Below, one piece after another: positions 36,003 to 41,373 of a stretch of 41,373 nt of DNA (position 1 is its first letter; every line of letters begins with the position of its first letter). The notes below the pieces were generated by a model. That model made no database searches. It was given only the letters and a program-made list of their open reading frames with translations, and was not told the origin of the DNA. Made by a program: the position numbers and the translations under genes. The DNA comes from Candidatus Pantoea formicae (GTDB taxonomy: Bacteria > Pseudomonadota > Gammaproteobacteria > Enterobacterales > Enterobacteriaceae): contig NZ_VWXD01000009.1 of NCBI RefSeq assembly GCF_011752625.1, forward strand, positions 97,749-139,121, written 5' to 3'.

Positions 36003-36238
36003 ACTGCTATGGTTTACATTAATAACCGGCGTGAAAGAATCGCCGCATGGGCGGGTACCTCCGGCGCCCGCATCATCCGGCGTATCGATGTCGCTGGGGT
36101 GGCTTTCTGCCGCCGGCGCGATCGCTGCTGCTCACCTCGCTGGTGACCGGGCTGACCAGCTTCTGGATGCTGGCCATGCCGCTGCCAGTCATCTAAATTC
36201 TTTCTGAGGAGGCTTCCATGCTGCTCAGTCCGGGGACA

Positions 36239-36412
36239 TCAGGGCTCAATATCCGCACATCGGATGACAGCATGTCTGGCAGTGAAAGGGTCACGGCAGT
36301 ACTGCACCCAAGGTTTTACGTGCTCCCTGACGACCTGGATGCCATGGGGTATCAGCATCAGGGCTGTCGCGACCAGAATGAATGCCAGGATCCATCCGGG
36401 TACATGCTTCAT
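36239..36412 (-). CDS. Small membrane protein, 57 residues, coupled to the glycosyltransferase
   Basis: Its ATG (36410-36412) overlaps the glycosyltransferase stop as ATGA. The product begins MKHVPGWILAFILVATALML and has one hydrophobic helix (about 6-24). A soluble tail with two Cys (HVKPWVQYCRDPF and VIRCADIEP) would lie outside the cytoplasm if the N-terminus is in. It is not recognised. The overlap implies translational coupling and a joint role with the glycosyltransferase, such as anchoring it or helping export of its product. Confidence 0.68.
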   Translation of the reverse strand: MKHVPGWILAFILVATALMLIPHGIQVVREHVKPWVQYCRDPFTARHAVIRCADIEP

Positions 36413-37581
36413 TTTGAGGCAGGTTCCGGCATTTTTTCTCCCCTGTACACCGCGTTCAGCCGCTGCTGAAAAAGACGGGGATCGTGCTCTGCGCGTATGC
36501 GCCTTAATGAACCTGCTGACTTACTCTCAAGCTGGGCCCTGTTTTTCATGATATCCATAATTATCCTTTTAAGCTGTTCTACCATGCTTATGCGCAGCCG
36601 TTGTTTCTCATCCTCAGACTTTACGCTCAATTCGAACGATCCATTCAGCGGGCAGCGTATCATCCAGCCCGCTTCGTCCGGATTAATCTCCGGTAGCGCC
36701 CGGATGTTTGTGGTGATCACCGGACAGGCGCACGCCTGCATTTCAAGGACGGAAAAACCGTAGGTGTCCTGCCACGTGGGCAGCAGCCCGACGTCAGTGG
36801 ACCGGATAAGCTGCAGTACCGCGTTGTTGGCCAGAGAGGTGAATGGCTGGAAGACCGGCGTTTCGCGGAGCGCTTTTTCGATGCTTCCCCGAAACGTCGC
36901 GTCGTCCTGAAAATTTCCGTGCGCCACGTTGTGCGTCCTGCTCGTGTCGCCCACGATATTGACACGCACATCGTTCGCGCTGAGCGCGCCTTCCCTGAGC
37001 AGCTGACTGAAAGCAAGCACGACTTCAGCGCCTCCCTTCCGGTAAAACTCATTTCCCACAAAGGTAAAGGTCAGCGGGCCTCCCACCGTCTTTGCGATCC
37101 TCTCCTGCAGAACCGGCTGAGGGGGATGCAGGACGTGCAGTTTAGGAAGGATAGCCGACCGCTCAGCCGGAAAGTGCTCAAGTAACTGCAACTGGATTTG
37201 CCGGGTGGCTTCGGATATAGCGATGATACCCCTGCAGCCCGGTGAGCTGACATGCCTGAGCTCCCGGGACAGTTCGGGATTGGTGAATTTATCAATCCCC
37301 CTGATCGGAAGGACACGGGGCAGTTCGGTTTCAAAGGTTGCCACCCAGCTGCCCGCACCGGTTGCGACTTCATTGAACAGATGAATGATGTCGGCGTCAT
37401 CTGAGAAGAAAAAGGGAAATGGACGAAAGATAAACAGCTTATTGCGGCGCAGAAACCTCTGTCTGAAAGCGTTGGCCCAGGTCCAGACATTCTTGAGTCG
37501 GTAGTCCTGATAGTCATGTAAACCGTCAGTCAGGATGTTTCTTTTTTCAGGGTAACCTGTACCCCCCACGATGATTTTCAT
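36409..37581 (-). CDS. GT4-family glycosyltransferase
   Basis: This 390-residue GT-B glycosyltransferase begins MKIIVGGTGYPEKRN (ATG 37581, GGGGGA six bases upstream; an in-frame start 21 bases earlier lacks this). The C-terminal nucleotide-sugar lobe has the GT4 pattern: FTFVGNEFYRKGG, DVGLLPTWQDTYGFSVLEM with the retaining-type Glu pair, and a PVITT motif. It is cytoplasmic or loosely membrane-bound. The acceptor is unknown; single GT4 genes of this sort usually modify exopolysaccharide, LPS or a glycolipid. It is the first gene of a two-gene unit with the 57-residue membrane protein. Confidence 0.9.
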   Translation of the reverse strand: MKIIVGGTGYPEKRNILTDGLHDYQDYRLKNVWTWANAFRQRFLRRNKLFIFRPFPFFFSDDADIIHLFNEVATGAGSWVATFETELPRVLPIRGIDKFTNPELSRELRHVSSPGCRGIIAISEATRQIQLQLLEHFPAERSAILPKLHVLHPPQPVLQERIAKTVGGPLTFTFVGNEFYRKGGAEVVLAFSQLLREGALSANDVRVNIVGDTSRTHNVAHGNFQDDATFRGSIEKALRETPVFQPFTSLANNAVLQLIRSTDVGLLPTWQDTYGFSVLEMQACACPVITTNIRALPEINPDEAGWMIRCPLNGSFELSVKSEDEKQRLRISMVEQLKRIIMDIMKNRAQLESKSAGSLRRIRAEHDPRLFQQRLNAVYRGEKMPEPASK

Positions 37582-38570
37582 ATTTCCCCCGGTGTGATAC
37601 AAATCGGCAAAAGATGAACGAAACGTAAATTAACCTCTTATAACGTAAAGATATCTAAATGCGACTTTTGATCAGACGACGATAATTTTCCAGCGGCGGT
37701 TTCACATTCAGGGAACATTCAGAGAAATGCCCGGGCAATACAGATTGCAGGACAACCCGGTTTAACCCGGGCACCGGGCCTCTGCAGCACAGAAAGGTAC
37801 TTCTTAGGAAAAGAACTTTTCAGAAAGTTCTGGTACTGATACCTGTTTCTGGAGGAACACAGTTCAGGCATACAGCCACTACGCAGGGGCCGGAACTTAG
37901 TGTTCCTGAGGAAGTGATAGCCGCGCGCCGCGCAGGCGGCGTTGCCTGATGACAGAACAGGTGTTTGGCGCGAAAGCGGGTCGGCCAGTTATTTACAGCC
38001 GGAATAATGATGCAGCAATTCAGGTATAAAAGGGTGATTCTGCTCACCTGACACATTGACGTTTCTACCCGCAGGGCACTGATGCGCTCTTCTGTCCGGA
38101 GTATCATTTTTTTCACGCGGCTTTTCAGCGATCCTGCCGGCTGCGCGCGCTGCAGTAGAGTCACCCGTACCCTCTTCTCATTGACGGATGGCAGGCTGGA
38201 TGGATGGAGAGCCAGTCTGTGGCCCGACTGATGCTGAGGCCGCGCAGGCTGCCATCACCTTTGTTTCTGGGGCAGGATGGCATCCATGGTCAGTCAATGG
38301 CGCAGGCAGCAGCGCCACGATTCGGAATATGACGTGCTCCAGGCACCACCTCGCTGGTCGGATCCCTGCTCCCCCTGCTCGTGGCTGCGCTGGGTACCGG
38401 ACTGACCCGCGTCTATGTGCCGGTCGTGCTGCTGGACGCGGTCACGCAATGACGTAAAAATCGCTCATCTTAATGAAATCGTTAATGATTTTTACGATGC
38501 CTTAGCGACTTACCGCAGGAAAAGATTTTCAGTCCATATAAGCTTTCTTTTTTTACATGTGAGCTGAAAA
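37582..38570. other. Stretch with one doubtful gene and hairpins
   Basis: About 990 bp. A perfect AGAACTTT/AAAGTTCT hairpin lies at 37812-37831. Near 38345-38450 a plus frame reads TSLVGSLLPLLVAALGTGLT, hydrophobic but without a start, perhaps the end of a lost membrane gene. A similar hydrophobic end (LLLTSLVTGLTSFWMLAM) lies near 36130-36195. Nothing else is supported. Confidence 0.4.
37820..38164 (-). CDS. Doubtful 114-residue protein
   Basis: GTG 38164 has AGAGGG five bases upstream and the frame is open for 114 codons, beginning MTLLQRAQPAGSLKSRVKK. The first 35 residues are coding-like; the rest is Cys- and Ser-rich and unconvincing. It may be the start of a decayed gene. Confidence 0.25.
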   Translation of the reverse strand: MTLLQRAQPAGSLKSRVKKMILRTEERISALRVETSMCQVSRITLLYLNCCIIIPAVNNWPTRFRAKHLFCHQATPPARRAAITSSGTLSSGPCVVAVCLNCVPPETGISTRTF

Positions 38571-39174
38571 TTGAAAGCACTGACCTCAGTGCACGGCATG
38601 CCATTGTTTGCCCTGAGCCTATTTTCGGCGGGGCCCCCGGCCAGCGTCAACATTTTACCGTTCCTGATAATCCTTCTACGGCTGAAAGTGATTTTGCAGG
38701 TAACGTTCAGGGCAGCTACGCCCATGAGGGAGGTAATTCCGGACACCCACCCTTTGGGCTGATTCAACGCTGACCTGGTTGATAGGGCGAACGCTTACAG
38801 CCTCTGGGGAGAAGCCTACAACTACAGCTCTGATTACACCCGCTCCTCTGAGAAATATCAGGCAGGCCTGCGCCTGCGGCATAATCTGGACGCCTCTTCT
38901 CACAGAGCGGGTGGTCAGGCGACAGACTCGACTGGTACCGCGGCCGCTACACCACGGTAGCCGGATACGGCAGGCAGATATTCAGCGGGCCGCTTCATAC
39001 TCTGCGCGCTGAGGCCGGCCCCGGCGTCAGGCATGATGAGTTCACTGACGGAAACGAAACGACCAATGCGCTTGCCTATACTGCCCCAAGCTATTCTTAC
39101 AATCTCACTGACGCTGCTTTTTTTATACAGGGCGTTTCAGTGCTTGCTTCCAGGATTACACTATCAATTCCGAA
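38571..39174 (+). pseudogene. DUF481 outer-membrane protein gene, 5' part
   Basis: A signal peptide (TTG 38571: MKALTSVHGMPLFALSLFSA) is followed in other frames by segments typical of DUF481 (YdiY-like) beta-barrel proteins. These are FTVPDNPSTAESDFAGNVQG, then YSLWGEAYNYSSDYTRSSEK, then TVAGYGRQIFSGPLHTLRAE with AGPGVRHDEF, then LTDAAFFIQGVSVL and QDYTINSE. At least four frameshifts or small deletions separate them. The IS3-family element starts right after the codon for the last Glu. The gene is dead; the intact protein would be an outer-membrane barrel of unknown role. Confidence 0.85.
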
Positions 39175-39237
39175 TGAATCGCCACGGGTTTAACAGACAC
39201 CTCGGAGTCATTTAAGATGACTTAAAGAGAGGTGCCC

Positions 39238-39534
39238 ATGAGCGGTAAACGTTATCCCGAAGAGTTTAAAATTGAAGCAGTCAAACAGGTTATTGATCGC
39301 GGTCATTCTGTTTCCAGTGTTGCAACACGTCTCGATATTACCACCCATAGCCTTTACGCCTGGATAAAGAAGTACGGTCCGGAATCCTCCACTAATAAAG
39401 AACAGTCAGATGCTCAGGGTGAGGTCCGCCGCCTCCAGAAAGAGCTGAAGCGGGTTACCGACGAACGGGACATATTAAAAAAGCCGCGGCGTACTTCGCA
39501 AAGCTGTCCGACTGAGGTACGCCTTTATCCGTGA
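39238..39534 (+). pseudogene. IS3-family OrfA, frameshifted near its end
   Basis: ATG 39238 (AGAGGT six bases upstream) begins MSGKRYPEEFKIEAVKQVID. It has the helix-turn-helix (SVSSVATRLDITTHSLYAWI) and leucine-zipper part (RRLQKELKRVTDERDILKK) of OrfA. After LKK the frame departs; with one more A in the six-A run at 39477-39482 the frame would read KKAAAYFAKLSD and stop, the normal end of OrfA. Confidence 0.85.
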
Positions 39535-40384
39535 CAACACCTGTTGCTGGCCTGTTCGCCTGCTCTGTCGGGTGCTTAATGTTCATCCCAGTGGCTTTTA
39601 CTCCTGGCTTCAGCAGCTGCATTCACAACGCCATCAGTCAGACCTGAGACTGACAGGACAGATTAAACAGTTCTGGCTGGAATCGGGATGCGTCTATGGT
39701 TATCGCAGGATCCATCTAGATCTGCGGGACAGCGGGCAACAGTGCGGAGTGAACAGAGTCTGGCGACTGATGAAACGTGTCGGGATAAAGGCTCAGGTCG
39801 GATACCGGAGCCCGCGGGCACGTAAAGGCGAGGTCAGTATCGTGTCGCCCAACAGGCTCCAGCGGCAGTTCAATCCGGATGCTCCGGATGAGCGTTGGGT
39901 AACGGACATAACCTACATCAGGACCCACGAAGGCTGGCTATATCTTGCCGTGGTTGTTGATCTGTTCTCACGCAAAATTATCGGCTGGTCCATGCAATCC
40001 CGGTTGACAAAGGACATTGTCCTGAATGCACTGCTGATGGCTTTATAGCGGCGTAATCCACAAAAACAGGTGCTGGTTCACTCGGACCAGGGCAGTCAGT
40101 ACACAAGCCATGAGTGGCAATCGTTCCTGAAATCACACGGCCTGGAGGGCAGCATGAGCCGTCGCGGTAACTACCACGAGAATGCGGTTGCAAAAAGCTT
40201 TTTCCAGTTATTGAAACGCGAGCGGATAAAGAAAAAGATCTACGGAACGCGGGAAGAAGCCCGCAGCGATATTTTTGATTACATCGAAATGTTTTATAAC
40301 AGTAAGCGTCGGCATGGTTTTAGCGATCAGATGTCACCGACAGAATATGAAAACCAATACTATCAACGGCTCAGAAGTGTCTAG
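39527..40384 (+). pseudogene. IS3-family OrfB (DDE transposase), nonsense and active-site mutated
   Basis: OrfB is read from about RYAFIRDNTCCWPVRLLCRV to QRLRSV. TDITYIRTHEGW holds the first catalytic Asp and LVHSDQGSQYTS the second. TAG 40046-40048 interrupts the frame where a Trp (TGG) is normal (ALLMAL-stop-RRNPQ). The third catalytic residue, Glu in the usual NAVAESFF, is Lys here (NAVAKSFF). Three separate lesions with OrfA show an old, dead copy. Confidence 0.85.
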
Positions 40385-40402
40385 ATTATCCATGGCGATT
40401 CA

Positions 40403-40462
40403 GAAATCGGCCTGAGAGTCGACCTGAATAAAAGGTACGCCTTGAAAGTAACGTATAACGAC
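40403..40462 (+). pseudogene. DUF481 outer-membrane protein gene, 3' part
   Basis: Directly after the target duplication the reading continues IGLRVDLNKRYALKVTYND. This joins in frame to TINSE on the far side of the IS, matching the DUF481 pattern. The rest of the C-terminus is lost in AT-rich DNA. Confidence 0.8.
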
Positions 40463-40878
40463 ATATATAAAACATACACATACACTCTTGCGAATTTCAT
40501 CATTAAATTCAATCAGCCATTTATTAAAATCCTCACATTTTACGCTTCAACACTTATCAATCACACAAAAAAAATCAAAAAGATAACACTTATTCAGGGC
40601 AAAGCTTGGACATAATTCGGATGATGACAACCCCGATACACTCAATAATGCCTGCCGCTTCAAATCATTAACTCATTATAATCAATGCCGTCAGGCTTAA
40701 TCTACCCGCATTGAATCTTTAACTATTTCTTATATAGAGGCACCTCACGAATAATACCGATTGCGTAATTCACAGCATTAACTTTTCCTTTACCTAATCA
40801 ATTTCAAAACTCATTAAGGGTTATTGTCATGTCTAAGTTTTCTTTTTTCATTTCGGCTCATAACTTATCTACTCATAA
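40463..40878. other. AT-rich stretch without a gene
   Basis: About 415 bp, very AT-rich. No supported gene or strong hairpin. Confidence 0.5.
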
Positions 40879-41094
40879 GTAACGCCGGCATGTACAGATA
40901 GTCTATCTCGCTCCGACCAACCCTCAGGGGGGGCGTCATGGTTAAATTCAGAGGGAGGGTATGAAAATTTTATATTTGCGCAGCCTGATATTAACATCAG
41001 TGCGGCAGAATCTAAGGCTCACAGACTAAAGCCGGAACGGCAAGACCAACGGATGAAAGAAATGAAACGTGGTCGTGACAAGAAAAATCATTAA
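40879..41094 (+). pseudogene. 3' remnant of an unknown gene
   Basis: The frame is open from a stop near 40880 to TAA 41092-41094 and looks coding-like at its end (FAQPDINISAAESKAHRLKP, then a Lys/Arg-rich ERQDQRMKEMKRGRDKKNH). There is no start codon upstream with a ribosome site. It is probably the tail of a truncated gene. Confidence 0.35.
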
Positions 41095-41246
41095 GTTTGT
41101 CATACGTAGCAGGTTTCTCGCTTAAACTTATAAACATGTCATTCAAATTACCCTGAACCTAAAAAAACAAAGAGATCTCCTAAGAGGACCGCAATTAATT
41201 AATCATTAAAATCATCAGCATACATTTCTTCTGCGTGAGAAGAAAT

Positions 41247-41373
41247 TGACCCTGACCCGAAATCCTGCTCCATTCAGAAACAGAATTCCGGCATGATAAT
41301 GACTCCCCTGAGCGGAGGTTGTGCCGATGAAAAAGTCACGATTCACCGAAGAGCAGATTGTCTTTGCCCTGAA
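41247..41373 (+). mobile_element. Left end of a second IS3-family element (cut by window edge)
   Basis: The stretch from about TGACCC (41247) to the edge precedes and includes the start of a second OrfA. The inverted repeat cannot be confirmed without the right end. Confidence 0.55.
41327..41373 (+). CDS. IS3-family OrfA, N-terminus (partial)
   Basis: ATG 41327 with CGGAGG seven bases upstream begins MKKSRFTEEQIVFAL, the usual opening of OrfA in another IS3-family subgroup. It runs off the window. Confidence 0.85.
   Translation, partial: MKKSRFTEEQIVFAL

Larger units (their letters stand above)
39175..40402 (+). mobile_element. IS3-family insertion sequence, 1228 bp, inactivated
   Basis: The ends are imperfect inverted repeats: TGAATCGCCACGG at the left and TGAATCGCCATGG (complement) at the right, extending to about 33 bp (both contain AGACAC and end GAG). 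GAA on both sides is a 3-bp target duplication. It carries orfA and orfB of the IS3 type. The protein sequence resembles the ISEhe3 group known from Erwinia, though I name that group only tentatively. Lesions in both frames and in the catalytic triad make it unable to move by itself. Confidence 0.9.

Noticed and set aside
35917..36207. 96-residue plus-strand gene
   Set aside because: It runs through terminator 4 and has no ribosome site; only a short hydrophobic end in another frame looks coding-like.
1..41373. CRISPR array, retron, restriction or other defence system
   Set aside because: No regularly spaced direct repeats, reverse transcriptase, nuclease or methylase motif was seen; the GC-rich repeats are too few and irregular for CRISPR.

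Overview
The window looks like accessory DNA, probably from a large plasmid or a genomic island, of an Erwiniaceae-type enterobacterium (Pantoea or Erwinia). The reasons are an enteric scrKYABR sucrose regulon, an enteric budABC/budR cassette, an IS3-family element of the kind common in Erwinia and Pantoea, and many decayed genes between intact modules. No replication, conjugation or partition gene was recognised, so a plasmid location is inference.

Layout: (1) 0.15-6.7 kb is the sucrose regulon, all on the minus strand (scrK, scrY, scrA, scrB, scrR). Three near-identical ScrR-type operators are visible, two of them flanking the scrY promoter. (2) 6.7-10 kb is gene-poor and holds a few small proteins, including a 45-residue membrane protein. 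(3) 10.0-13.6 kb has a transmembrane chemoreceptor ending in a CheR/CheB-type tail pentapeptide, and a soluble double-PAS protein with a very short receptor signalling domain. (4) 14.0-18.3 kb is the 2,3-butanediol operon budABC with divergent budR. (5) 18.3-19.3 kb is a membrane diguanylate cyclase. (6) 19.3-22.2 kb is gene-poor and contains a repeated GC-rich stem-loop motif, a frameshifted small gene and a strong small-RNA candidate. (7) 22.2-33.6 kb is a c-di-GMP region. It holds a GAF-PAS-GGDEF-EAL protein with a degenerate EAL site, a divergent GAF-GGDEF-EAL protein with a degenerate GGDEF site and intact EAL, and a two-TM sensor diguanylate cyclase. Among them lie small genes (DUF2913, a CTG-initiated HTH protein, DUF3606) and a deleted chemoreceptor pseudogene. 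(8) 33.6-36.2 kb lacks convincing protein genes but has four intrinsic terminators in a row on the plus strand, suggesting a nest of small RNAs. (9) 36.2-37.6 kb is a GT4 glycosyltransferase overlapping a 57-residue membrane protein by ATGA. (10) 38.6-41.4 kb is a frameshifted DUF481 outer-membrane gene split by a dead IS3-family element with a 3-bp target duplication, then the start of a second IS3-family element at the edge.

Taken together the intact genes describe sugar-linked behaviour: sucrose is taken up and split, excess pyruvate can go to acetoin and butanediol, and chemoreceptors plus four c-di-GMP enzymes could tune motility and surface life. None of these families is new. The least explained parts are the small-RNA candidates, the 16-bp hairpin near 30.5 kb, the repeated stem-loop motif and the small membrane proteins.
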